Shown: positions 24,296 to 32,057 of the stretch, one piece after another
How the letters are laid out: each line of letters starts with the position of its first letter
How positions within the stretch are numbered: the first letter of the stretch is position 1
Source: Sphingomonadaceae bacterium
Lineage (GTDB): Bacteria > Pseudomonadota > Alphaproteobacteria > Sphingomonadales > Sphingomonadaceae
Length of the DNA: 37,565 nucleotides
Direction: 5' to 3'
Assembly: GCA_030147805.1 (NCBI GenBank)
Contig: JASBUR010000036.1
Coordinates: 1-37,565, forward strand
Translations under genes and position numbers: made by a program
The notes under the pieces: generated by a model
The model's input: only the letters and a program-made list of their open reading frames with translations
Database searches by the model: none
Told to the model about the DNA's origin: nothing

Positions 24296-26442
24296 CCCCG
24301 CATCCAGTCGTGATAGCGCCCGACGAGGCGCAGCAGCGCCTCGGGCTTGTGCGCCTTCTTCCACTCGCCCGCGGCATATTTGTTCGCCTCGGCCATCGTC
24401 GGATAGATGTGGATGGTGGCGAGGATCTTGTTGAGCCCCAGGCCATGCTTCATCGCCAGCACATATTCGGCGAGCAGCTCGCCGGCATGCTCGCCGACGA
24501 TGGTGACGCCAAGGATGCGGTCCTTGCCGGGCGGGGTCAGCACCTTGACGAAGCCCCGCGTCGCGCTTTCCGCGATCGCGCGGTCGAGATCATCGAGCGG
24601 ATAGCGCGTCACCTCATAGGCGATGCCGGCGGCGCGCGCGTCCTGTTCGTTGAGCCCGACGCGCGCGATTTCGGGATCGAGGAAGGTCGTCCAGGGAATG
24701 ACGCGATAGTCGGCGCGGAAGCGCCGGAACGCGCCGAACAGCGCGTTGACGCTGGCGAACCAGGCCTGGTGCGAGGCGACATGGGTGAACTGGTAGGGGC
24801 CCGCGACGTCACCCGCGGCATAGATGTTGGGAAAGCGCGTCGCGAGATAGGCGTCGGTCTCGACGGTCTTGTCGGTCTCGATGCCCAGCGTCTCGAGGCC
24901 ATAGCCCTTCAGCCGCGCCGCGCGGCCGACCGCGACGATCAGCACGTCGAAGCCGATCGCGCGCTCGCCGTCGCCCGACCGAACGACCAGCCTTTTCTCA
25001 CCCGCGGCGACCTCGCAGCGCAGCGCCTCGTGGCGGGTCAGGACCGTCACGCCGGAGTCGGTCAGCGAGGCGAGCGCCAGCGCGGCGGCATCCTCATCCT
25101 CGCGCGGCAGGATACGCGCGCCGCGCTCGACCTGCGTGACCTCGGCGCCGAGCCGCGCCAGCGCCTGCGACAGCTCGCAGCCGATCGGGCCGCCGCCCAA
25201 TACCGCGATGCGGCGCGGGATCGCGTCGAGATCGGCGAGCGCGTCCCACATCGTGTCGCTGGTCAGATAGCCGGTCGCGTCGAGCCCGGGCAGCGGCGGC
25301 ACGAACGGCTCGCCGCCGGCCGCGATGACGATCGCGCGCGTCGTCAGCCGCTGGCGCTCGCCGTCGTTGCGCGCGATCTCGACCGTCCAGGGATCGACGA
25401 TGGTCGCGCGGCCGAGCACGACGTCGACGCCGAGCCCGGTGAAGCGCTCGACGCTGTCGTGCGGCTCGATCGTCGTGATCACCTCGCGGATCCGCGCCAT
25501 CGTGCGGCGGAAGTCGAGCGCGGGTTCGACGTCCCGGAGCCCGTAGCGCGAGGCGTGGCGCATCGCCTCGGCGATCTTGGCGCTCTTGATCAGCGCCTTG
25601 CTGGGCACGCAGCCGGTGTTGAGGCAGTCGCCGCCCATGCGGTGCGCCTCGACGAGCGTCACCTTGGCGCGCACCGTCGCGGCGATGAGCGCCGACACCA
25701 GCCCCGCCGAGCCGGCGCCGATCACCACCAGATTGCGATCGAAGCGGCGCGGCCGCGTGAAGCCCGCATAGACGCGGCGCGCGGCGAGGCGCGCGATGAT
25801 CCATTTGGCGATCCATGGGACGATCCCCAGCGCCGCGAACGACAGGATGAGCCCCGGCGAAGCGATCCCCGACAGGCTGTCGATCTGCGCCAGCTGCGTT
25901 CCGGCGTTCACATAGACGATCGTGCCGAGCAGCATGCCGACCTGGCTGACCCAGGCGAAGGTCCAGGTGCGCAGCCGCGTCAGCCCCATCAGCAGGTTGA
26001 CGAGGAAGAAGGGGAAGATCGGCACCATGCGCAGCGTGAACAGGTAGAAGGCGCCGTCCTGCTCGACGCCGCGGTTCATCGCCTTCAGCCGGTCGCCGAA
26101 GCGCCGCTCGAGCGCGTCGCGCGCGAGGAAGCGCGACACGAGGAAGGCTAGCGTGGCGCCGATCGTCGAGGCGAAGGAGACGACGATGGTGCCGACCAGC
26201 ACGCCAAACAGCGCGCCGCCGGCCAGCGTCAGCACCGCCGCCCCCGGGAAGGACAGCGCGGTCGCGACGACGTAGATGGCGAAATAGGCGCCGATGGTGA
26301 GCAGCGGATGCTCGCGGTAGAATCCGGCGAGCGCGCCGGCCTGCGCCTTGATCGATTCGACCGTCAGCAGGCTGCCGAGATCGAACGCGACGAAGGCGGC
26401 GAAGGCAGCCGCGATGATCGCGACCACGATATATTTCTTCAC
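24292..26442 (-). CDS. TVP38/DedA-like membrane domain fused to a dihydrolipoamide/mercuric-reductase-type FAD oxidoreductase, 716 aa
   Basis: A two-part protein. Residues 1-220 are a TVP38/TMEM64 (SNARE-associated, DedA-like) domain: helices at about 5-25, 47-100 and 165-215, with FPGAAVLTLAGGALFG and LRMVPIFPFFLVNLLMG motifs. Residues 235-716 are a pyridine nucleotide-disulfide oxidoreductase: FAD loop GAGSAG (242-247), redox pair GGDCLNTGCVPSK (Cys273, Cys278), NAD(P) loop GGGPIG, FAD motif YAAGDV, and C-terminal HIYPTMAE with the catalytic His. All catalytic parts are intact. The start is a GTG with AGGGGG upstream. An ECF-type promoter ends 38 bp before it. This fusion is known in other bacteria but its substrate is not established. 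Confidence 0.94.
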   Translation of the reverse strand: MKKYIVVAIIAAAFAAFVAFDLGSLLTVESIKAQAGALAGFYREHPLLTIGAYFAIYVVATALSFPGAAVLTLAGGALFGVLVGTIVVSFASTIGATLAFLVSRFLARDALERRFGDRLKAMNRGVEQDGAFYLFTLRMVPIFPFFLVNLLMGLTRLRTWTFAWVSQVGMLLGTIVYVNAGTQLAQIDSLSGIASPGLILSFAALGIVPWIAKWIIARLAARRVYAGFTRPRRFDRNLVVIGAGSAGLVSALIAATVRAKVTLVEAHRMGGDCLNTGCVPSKALIKSAKIAEAMRHASRYGLRDVEPALDFRRTMARIREVITTIEPHDSVERFTGLGVDVVLGRATIVDPWTVEIARNDGERQRLTTRAIVIAAGGEPFVPPLPGLDATGYLTSDTMWDALADLDAIPRRIAVLGGGPIGCELSQALARLGAEVTQVERGARILPREDEDAAALALASLTDSGVTVLTRHEALRCEVAAGEKRLVVRSGDGERAIGFDVLIVAVGRAARLKGYGLETLGIETDKTVETDAYLATRFPNIYAAGDVAGPYQFTHVASHQAWFASVNALFGAFRRFRADYRVIPWTTFLDPEIARVGLNEQDARAAGIAYEVTRYPLDDLDRAIAESATRGFVKVLTPPGKDRILGVTIVGEHAGELLAEYVLAMKHGLGLNKILATIHIYPTMAEANKYAAGEWKKAHKPEALLRLVGRYHDWMRG

Positions 26443-26480
26443 GCGATCCCCCTGCTCCGCGATCGGCGCCACGCATCGCC

Positions 26481-26507
26481 GTTCGCCCAATGGAGCGACG
26501 AAGTTAC
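26481..26507 (-). promoter_or_regulatory. ECF-type promoter of the TVP38-oxidoreductase gene
   Basis: On the minus strand: GTAACT (26507-26502), 16 bp, CGAAC (26485-26481), preceded by T as in the other two sites. The -35 overlaps the TAA stop (26506-26504) of the upstream FAD oxidoreductase gene. The GTG start is at 26442. It differs from the sigma-gene promoter only in the last base of each element. Confidence 0.72.
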
Positions 26508-27616
26508 AGCCGGCGCGACAAGCGACGAAATTTTGCGATCCAACGGCGGTCGATCCAGTCCTTGAGTCGCCACGCCCAATGCCCCTCGAGCGCCACGCCG
26601 CCCCACATGAGGATGGCGCGGCGGTCGCCGGTCGACAGCAGGTAGAGCGTGCGCTTGCGGGGAAGATAGCGGTCGAGCCCCGCGCCGCCGCCGATCAACG
26701 TGCGCAGGTTGGCGGCGACGACCGGCCCGGCATGGACCGCGTGGACGCCGGCATGCGCCACCGGGCGATCGACCCGCTGCGCCGCGTCGCCGGCGGCGAA
26801 CAGGTTGTGCTGCCCGAGCACGCGATGATGGGCATCGACCTCGACGAAGCCGGCGTCGTCGAGCGGCAGGCCCGCTCCGCCGAGCCAGCGCGGCGGGCCG
26901 CTCCCGGTGGCGACGATCACCAGATCGGCCGCAAAGGACGTGCCGTCGCAAAGGCGCACCGTCCCCGCGGCGACGTGTCCGTCGCGCTCCACGCGCTCGA
27001 TGGCTCGGCGCGCGAGCGCATGCGCCACGCGGCTGCGGGCCCTCGCCCCTGCCGCCGGAAGCAGTCCGGCACGACCGGCGACCAGCCGAATCGCGGCGGA
27101 GGCGAAGACGGCGCGAAGCGCGAAGGCCAGTTCCACCCCCGCCGCGCCGCCGCCGATCACCGCTACCCGCCGCGGCGGCGAGCGCCCCTGGCGCTGCGAC
27201 CAGGCGTCCGCGAATCGATCGATCGGCGGCACCGCGATCGCGCCGTCGGCCCCGTCGCCCAACCCGGCGGGCGCACTGCCGCCGGTGGCGATCGACAGCC
27301 AGTCGAAGGCCAGCGGGGGCGCCTCGGCGAGCTCGACCTCCTGCCGCGCGAGCGACAGGCCGACGAGACGGTCGACGACGAGCCGCACGCCTGCCCGCTC
27401 GGCCAGCGGCGCGAGATCGATCGTCGCGTCTTCGAGGCGATAGGCGCCCGCGAGCCATCCGGGGATCATTCCCGAGTAAAGCGTGGTGCGGCGCACCGAG
27501 ATCAGCACGGTCTCGACGTCGGGCGGACCGCGCTCGATCCAGTCGGCAAGCAGCTGCAGATGCGCATGCCCGCCGCCGGCCAGCACCAGCCTGCGCCTGG
27601 AGGGCGGCCGGCTCAC
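26504..27616 (-). CDS. FAD-dependent pyridine nucleotide oxidoreductase (NDH-2/SelD-N-terminal-like), 370 aa
   Basis: A two-dinucleotide-domain flavoprotein. The start VSRPPSRRRLVLAGGGHAHLQLL has the GGGHAHL FAD loop characteristic of the NADH dehydrogenase-like group that is also found fused to selenophosphate synthetase. SGMIPGWLAG, the second Rossmann loop VIGGGAAGVELAFAL and NLFAAGDAAQRVDRPVAHAGVHAVHAG (FAD/quinone side) complete it. No CXXC redox pair and no membrane anchor are seen, though the basic C-terminus (RRWIAKFRRLSRR) may bind membranes. The GTG start overlaps the NrsF stop (GTGA), so it is translated with the anti-sigma factor. Likely moves electrons from NAD(P)H to a quinone or other acceptor under stress. 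Confidence 0.92.
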   Translation of the reverse strand: MSRPPSRRRLVLAGGGHAHLQLLADWIERGPPDVETVLISVRRTTLYSGMIPGWLAGAYRLEDATIDLAPLAERAGVRLVVDRLVGLSLARQEVELAEAPPLAFDWLSIATGGSAPAGLGDGADGAIAVPPIDRFADAWSQRQGRSPPRRVAVIGGGAAGVELAFALRAVFASAAIRLVAGRAGLLPAAGARARSRVAHALARRAIERVERDGHVAAGTVRLCDGTSFAADLVIVATGSGPPRWLGGAGLPLDDAGFVEVDAHHRVLGQHNLFAAGDAAQRVDRPVAHAGVHAVHAGPVVAANLRTLIGGGAGLDRYLPRKRTLYLLSTGDRRAILMWGGVALEGHWAWRLKDWIDRRWIAKFRRLSRRL

Positions 27617-28257
27617 CAGCGGATGAAGCGCGGCACCACCGCCCGGCCAATGGCGGCGCTCGTCAGGATCGCCGCCCCATGCCAGATCCCGATGTGAAAC
27701 AGATCATCGTGCGCGCAATGGAAGGCGAAGGCGAAGGTGCCGACGCTGCCCCCGGCAATCCCGGCGAGGAGCCCGGCACGCGTCGGCGAGGTCGGGGCAC
27801 CGCGGCGCAGCCAGAGCGTCAGCCCCGCCGTCACGATCAGCCCCAGCGCGACGCTCGCGACGGCACATCGCCCCTCGCTGAGGCCGTGCGCCGACACCTG
27901 CGGCTCGATGAACTGCATCGCCAGCGCCGCCGCGGGGAGCAGCGCGACCATGGCCGCCGCCCATGCCCAGCCGTCGTGGCGATTGCCGACCTGCGGCCGC
28001 GCCATCGAGATCGCGGTGGTCGCGGCGGCGATCCCCAGCATCGCGAACAGGCCGTTGGCGAGCAGGAAGACGGCATCGACGCGGCCGGCCGCGATCTCGG
28101 GGCGCAGGCCCGCACCGAGAACGACGATCGCCACCGTCAGCGCCGTGGCCGCGGCGAACATCGTCAGCCCGCGCCAGCGCCGCAACGGTGCCGCCGGCGC
28201 GAGATCGTCGACCAGCGCCGCGATCAGCGCATCGGGATCGCTGCTCTTCACCTTCAC
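27613..28257 (-). CDS. nrsF: NrsF-type anti-sigma factor (DUF1109), 214 aa
   Basis: A six-helix membrane anti-sigma factor. The first 25 residues (DPDALIAALVDDLAPAAPLRRW) form the cytoplasmic sigma-binding part; hydrophobic helices follow at about 30-52, 60-85, 96-115, 132-150, 160-178 and 192-210. Two cysteines, Cys131 (SEGRC) and Cys181 (FAFHC), are those conserved in the family; in Caulobacter NrsF such cysteines are needed to sense chromate, cadmium or oxidants and release SigF. The GTG start at 28257 overlaps the sigma stop (GTGA). It shares its transcript with the sigma factor and an FAD oxidoreductase. Confidence 0.92.
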   Translation of the reverse strand: MKVKSSDPDALIAALVDDLAPAAPLRRWRGLTMFAAATALTVAIVVLGAGLRPEIAAGRVDAVFLLANGLFAMLGIAAATTAISMARPQVGNRHDGWAWAAAMVALLPAAALAMQFIEPQVSAHGLSEGRCAVASVALGLIVTAGLTLWLRRGAPTSPTRAGLLAGIAGGSVGTFAFAFHCAHDDLFHIGIWHGAAILTSAAIGRAVVPRFIRW

Positions 28258-28778
28258 TCCCTTTCGACCATCAGCGCGAGCTTCCGGAGCCCGCGGTGGA
28301 TGTTGACCTTGACCAGCGACTCGCTCTGGCCCGTCGCGACCGCCGCCTCGGCGATCGAGCAGCCGTCGATGCGCACCATGCGGATGACGCGGGCCTGCCG
28401 CTCGGGCAGATGCGCGAACAGCCGGTCGAGGCTGAGGCGCGCGCTCACCGCATCCTCGTCGCTGGCGACCGTCGGCTCGTCGACGGGCGACTCCTCGGCG
28501 GCGCGGTAGATGCGCCGCAGCTGGTCCACCCAGCGGTAGCGGGCAATCGCCGCCAGCCATGGGATGAACGGCCGCGCGGGATCGTAGCTCGCCAGCTTGC
28601 GGTGCAGCGAGATCAGCGTCTCCTGGACCAGATCGTCGAGGAACGGCGGCGCGACGCGGCGCGCGAAATAGCGACGGAGCCAGCCGGCTGCGATCTTGAG
28701 CAGCACGGCATAGCTCTGGCGATCGCCCTTCTGCGCGCTGACCATCAGCCGGACGAGCGTCGCGTCGTCGGCGATCAT
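28254..28778 (-). CDS. ECF sigma factor (SigF-like, partner of NrsF), 174 aa
   Basis: An extracytoplasmic-function sigma factor with regions 2 and 4 only. Region 2: YAVLLKIAAGWLRRYFARR, then FLDDLVQETLISLHRKLASYDPARPFIPWLAAIARYRW. Region 4: LPERQARVIRMVRIDGCSIAEAAVATGQSESLVKVNIHRGLRKL with its helix-turn-helix. The ATG at 28778 gives the usual size; a TTG at 28832 would add 18 residues. Its stop overlaps the NrsF start. The GTAACC-N16-CGAAT promoter 76 bp upstream (28854-28880) implies autoregulation. It is the first gene of a minus-strand run that extends to 18175. Its regulon in this window includes at least two more promoters of the same type. Confidence 0.95.
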   Translation of the reverse strand: MIADDATLVRLMVSAQKGDRQSYAVLLKIAAGWLRRYFARRVAPPFLDDLVQETLISLHRKLASYDPARPFIPWLAAIARYRWVDQLRRIYRAAEESPVDEPTVASDEDAVSARLSLDRLFAHLPERQARVIRMVRIDGCSIAEAAVATGQSESLVKVNIHRGLRKLALMVERE

Positions 28779-28853
28779 CGCCGCCCCGCTCCGGCCTGCA
28801 CGATGCCGCTCCCTGGTCGCTTCATGGCTCAACCCCCGATCGATCCGTCCCCC

Positions 28854-28880
28854 ATTCGATCGGAGCTGGCGATCGGTTAC
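28854..28880 (-). promoter_or_regulatory. ECF-type autoregulatory promoter of the sigma/nrsF operon
   Basis: On the minus strand: GTAACC (28880-28875), 16 bp, CGAAT (28858-28854), within TTGTAACCG. Transcription would start near 28847, giving a leader of about 70 bases before the ATG at 28778. The same two elements with the same spacing recur at 17329-17355, and with one change each at 26481-26507. Confidence 0.82.
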
Positions 28881-28992
28881 AAGCGTCCGCGCAGGCGCAG
28901 ATGGATCGCGGCGAAACGGAGTTCAGGAGGGCGAGCGCTCGGCCGGCCGGTGGCGCGACCGCAAGCGCGGCGCATCAAACCCCTGAAAAGCT

Positions 28993-29068
28993 TGGTGACC
29001 CCAACGGGAATCGAACCCGTGTTTTCGCCGTGAAAGGGCGACGTCCTAGACCGCTAGACGATGGGGCC
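28993..29068 (-). tRNA. tRNA-Glu (anticodon TTC), with encoded CCA
   Basis: The minus strand folds as a 76-nt tRNA. Acceptor arms GGCCCCA and TGGGGTC pair with one G-T wobble; the anticodon stem-loop is TCGCC-CTTTCAC-GGCGA with TTC at 29034-29032; the T arm has GGTTCGAATCC. The CCA end is encoded (28995-28993). The sequence closely follows bacterial tRNA-Glu. It lies between recJ and the ECF promoter. Confidence 0.98.
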
Positions 29069-29118
29069 GCAGCGGGAGCGGGTGAATTAGCCATGGGCGG
29101 CCAGCCGGTCAACCATTC

Positions 29119-30891
29119 TCAGTCGGCCCAGGCGGCATCGTCGAGATGAAGCTCGGCGCTGGGGCGCGAGCCCCAGTCGTCGCGCTTGATGCGGCCGGCG
29201 ACGTAGAGACGGCGGCCGCGGGCGTTGGCGAGCGCCGCGCCCAGCGCCGAATCGGCGTGGCGGAACGCCACTGCCTTGATGCGCGCACCGTCCGCCCCCG
29301 ACAGGACGACGCGGACGTGGCCGGTGCCGACGACGTCGCACTTGACGACGGTGCACGGGCCTGCGGCGACGCGCGGCTGCGGCCAGCCGGCGCCATAGGG
29401 GCCGGCGCCGTCGAGCGCCTCGGCCAGCTCGACGCAGACGCCGCCCGGCGCCAGCGCCGCATCGAGCGTTAGTGCGCTGCCCTGCTGCGCGCGGCCGACG
29501 TCGGCGGCGAGCCGATCGTTGAGGAACTCGGCGAAGGCGCCGACCTTGTCCGCCGCGATCGTCAGCCCCGCCGCCATCGCATGGCCGCCGCCGGCGACCA
29601 GCAGCCCCTGATCCTTGGCGGCGAGCACGGCGCTGCCGAGATCGACGCCGGGCAGCGAGCGGCCCGAGCCCTTGCCGATACCGGCCGCGTCGATGCCGAT
29701 GATGATCGTCGGCTTGCCGAGCTTGTCCTTGATCCGACTGGCGACGATGCCGATGACACCGGCGTGCCAGCCGTGGCCGGCGATCACCGCCACCGCCTGG
29801 TTGGCCTGCGCACCGCAGATCGCCGCGGCGGCGTCGGTCACCATCGTCTCGATCGCGCGGCGCTCGCCGTTGAGGACGTCGAGTTCGGCGGCGATGACGC
29901 GCGCCTCCTCGACATCCTCGGTCGTCAGCAGCCGCACGCCGAGATCGGAACGGCCGACGCGACCGCCGGCGTTGATGCGCGGGCCGAGCAGGAAGCCGAG
30001 GTCGCCGGCCTGCGGCGCGCGCTCCATCTTCGCGACGTCGATCAGCGCCGCCATGCCGACGTTGCGCCGCGCCGCCATCACCTTCAGTCCCTGCGCGACG
30101 AAGGCCCGGTTGAGCCCGGTCAGCGGCACGACGTCGGCGACGGTGCCGAGCGCGACGAGATCGAGCAGCTCGATGAGCCGGGGCTCGGGCCGCGTCGCGA
30201 ACCAGCCGAGGTCGCGCAGCCGGCGGTTGACCGCCACGGCGAGCAGGAAGGCGACCCCGACCGCCGCCAGATGCCCGTAGGCGGCGCCGCCGTCCTCGTC
30301 GATGCGGTTCGGATTCACCACCGCGACGCAGCGCGGCAGCTCGGTCGAGGCCTTGTGGTGATCAATGACGACGACGTCGAGCCCCGCCGCGCAGGCGCGG
30401 TCGAGCGCCTCGAACGCCTGCGTCCCGCAATCGACGGTAATCGCCAGCTTCTTGCCGCGCTGCGCCAGCGCCTCGAGCGCCGCGCCCGACGGGCCGTACC
30501 CCTCCATCAGCCGGTCGGGGATATAATAGTCGACGTCGGCGCCGCAGGCGCGCAGGTGGCGGATGAGCAGCGCCGCCGAGGTAGCACCGTCGACGTCATA
30601 GTCGCCGAACACCACGATCGGCTCGCCGCGCTGCACCGCCTGCACGACGCGGTCGGTCGCCGCCGCCATGTCCTGGAAGAGGCTCGGATCGGGCAGCCAG
30701 TCGCGGATCGTCGGCGCGCGCAGCCGCTCCAGGTCGTCGAACGCCGCGCCGCGCGCGAGAAACAGCTGCGCGACGATGTCGTCGAGCCCCGACCGGCTGG
30801 CAAGCTCGGCGGCACGCTCGCGGCCGCCGCGCCAGCGCCACGGCTGGCCGAGCACCGATCGCTCGACGCCGAAGACCGCCTTGCCGCTCAT
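29119..30891 (-). CDS. recJ: Single-stranded-DNA-specific exonuclease RecJ, 590 aa
   Basis: A 5'-3' single-strand exonuclease of recombination and mismatch repair. DYDVDG (97-102) and DHH (177-179) are the metal-binding motifs of the DHH phosphoesterase domain; GPRINAGGRVGRSDLG and GGGHAMAAGLTI belong to the DHHA1 half. The C-terminal part (about 455-590) is the OB-fold DNA-binding domain. Length is normal. ATG start at 30891. It is downstream of glpX on the same strand, separated by a 142-bp gap filled with two palindromic repeats, and followed 50 bp later by tRNA-Glu. Confidence 0.98.
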   Translation of the reverse strand: MSGKAVFGVERSVLGQPWRWRGGRERAAELASRSGLDDIVAQLFLARGAAFDDLERLRAPTIRDWLPDPSLFQDMAAATDRVVQAVQRGEPIVVFGDYDVDGATSAALLIRHLRACGADVDYYIPDRLMEGYGPSGAALEALAQRGKKLAITVDCGTQAFEALDRACAAGLDVVVIDHHKASTELPRCVAVVNPNRIDEDGGAAYGHLAAVGVAFLLAVAVNRRLRDLGWFATRPEPRLIELLDLVALGTVADVVPLTGLNRAFVAQGLKVMAARRNVGMAALIDVAKMERAPQAGDLGFLLGPRINAGGRVGRSDLGVRLLTTEDVEEARVIAAELDVLNGERRAIETMVTDAAAAICGAQANQAVAVIAGHGWHAGVIGIVASRIKDKLGKPTIIIGIDAAGIGKGSGRSLPGVDLGSAVLAAKDQGLLVAGGGHAMAAGLTIAADKVGAFAEFLNDRLAADVGRAQQGSALTLDAALAPGGVCVELAEALDGAGPYGAGWPQPRVAAGPCTVVKCDVVGTGHVRVVLSGADGARIKAVAFRHADSALGAALANARGRRLYVAGRIKRDDWGSRPSAELHLDDAAWAD

Positions 30892-30901
30892 GTTTGACGC
30901 C

Positions 30902-31029
30902 CCATCAACCCACCCTAGCCGCCATCCTGACGAAAGTCAGGATATCCGGCGGGCGCGGCGATGCCGCAGGCCCTGCGACACGCCCGAAAAGATCCTGACG
31001 TTCGTCAGGATGACGGATCGGGTGGATGG
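30902..31029. repeat. Pair of inverted REP-like palindromes between glpX and recJ
   Basis: Two hairpins with the same stem: ATCCTGAC-GAAA-GTCAGGAT (30924-30943) and ATCCTGACG-TT-CGTCAGGAT (30992-31011). Their flanks also match when one is reverse-complemented (CCATC, then ACCC, then CCG, then CATCCTGAC on each outer side), so the whole is an inverted pair with ends about 40 bp long, like a BIME made of two REP units. It fills almost all of the gap. It could also slow or end transcription between glpX and recJ. Confidence 0.8.
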
Positions 31030-31033
31030 CGCG

Positions 31034-32011
31034 TCAGCGCTCGCCGCGGCGATGCTCGCCGTCAACCCAGCGGACGGTCCCCGACGAGGCGCGCATCACC
31101 ACCGAGGCGGTGGTGATCGTGCCGTCGCGGCGCCGCTTCACCCCCTTGAGCAGCGATCCGTCGGTAACGCCGGTGGCGGCGAAGATCACGTCGCCGCGGG
31201 CGAGATCGTTGAGGAAATAGACGCGGTCGAGGTCCTCGATGCCCCAGCGGCGGGCGCGACCGCGCTCGTCGTCGTTGCGGAACAGCAGCCGGCCCTGGAA
31301 CTGGCCGCCGACGCAGCGCAGCGCCGCCGCGGCGAGCACGCCTTCCGGCGCGCCGCCCGATCCCATGTACATGTCGATCGTGGTGTCGGGGTTGGTGGTC
31401 GCAATGACGCCGGCGACGTCGCCGTCGGGGATCAGCACCACGCCGCAGCCGAGCGAGCGCAGCTCGCGGATGATCGCCTCGTGGCGCGGGCGGTCGAGCA
31501 CGCAGGTGATGATCTCGTGCGGCTCGACGCCCTTCGCCTTGGCGAGCGAGCGGACGTTCTCGCTGACCGACTTGTTGAGGTCGACGGTGCCCTCGGGATA
31601 GCCCGGCCCGATCGCCAGCTTGTCCATGTAGACGTCGGGCGCGTTGAGCAGGCCGCCTTCCTCGGCGATCGCCAGCACGGCGAGCGCGTTGGGACCCGCC
31701 TTGGCGGTGATCGTCGTGCCCTCGAGCGGGTCGAGCGCGATGTCGATCTTGGGTCCCGTGCCCTGCGCACTGCCGACCTTCTCGCCGATGTAGAGCATCG
31801 GCGCTTCGTCGCGCTCGCCCTCGCCGATCACCACGGTGCCGTCGAACGCGAGCTGGTTCAGCGCATCGCGCATCCCCTCGACCGCGGCGGCGTCGGCGGC
31901 CTTCTCGTCGCCGCGGCCGATCAGCTTGGACGCCGAGATCGCCGCGCATTCGGTGACCCGCACCATCTCGAGCACGAGGACGCGGTCGAGAACCTTGCTG
32001 GCTGTTACCAT
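31034..32011 (-). CDS. glpX: Fructose-1,6-bisphosphatase class II GlpX, 325 aa
   Basis: The lithium-sensitive, metal-dependent phosphatase of gluconeogenesis that converts fructose 1,6-bisphosphate to fructose 6-phosphate. VTECAAISASKLIGRGDEKAADAAAVEGMR, VVIGEGERDEAPMLYIGE and LDPLEGTT (metal and phosphate site) and MYMGSGGAPEGVLAAAAL (substrate site) are all present. GGGGAG precedes the ATG. It lies 46 bp after hom on the same strand, so alaC-hom-glpX probably form one transcript. Some sphingomonad homologues may also act on sedoheptulose bisphosphate; not decidable here. Confidence 0.98.
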   Translation of the reverse strand: MVTASKVLDRVLVLEMVRVTECAAISASKLIGRGDEKAADAAAVEGMRDALNQLAFDGTVVIGEGERDEAPMLYIGEKVGSAQGTGPKIDIALDPLEGTTITAKAGPNALAVLAIAEEGGLLNAPDVYMDKLAIGPGYPEGTVDLNKSVSENVRSLAKAKGVEPHEIITCVLDRPRHEAIIRELRSLGCGVVLIPDGDVAGVIATTNPDTTIDMYMGSGGAPEGVLAAAALRCVGGQFQGRLLFRNDDERGRARRWGIEDLDRVYFLNDLARGDVIFAATGVTDGSLLKGVKRRRDGTITTASVVMRASSGTVRWVDGEHRRGER

Positions 32012-32057
32012 GAAACTCCCCTGTACGGATTTGGGGGAGGCCCTAGCCGCAGACGTC

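Noticed and set aside
24310..26151. A 613-codon open frame on the plus strand
   Set aside because: Mirror of the TVP38-oxidoreductase gene; composition is that of a shadow frame.
28779..28832. Longer ECF sigma protein from the TTG at 28832
   Set aside because: The extra 18 residues (SHEATRERHRAGRSGAA) are not sigma-like and the TTG directly abuts its G-rich stretch, leaving no spacing for a ribosome-binding site. The ATG at 28778 gives the usual size, though this is not certain.
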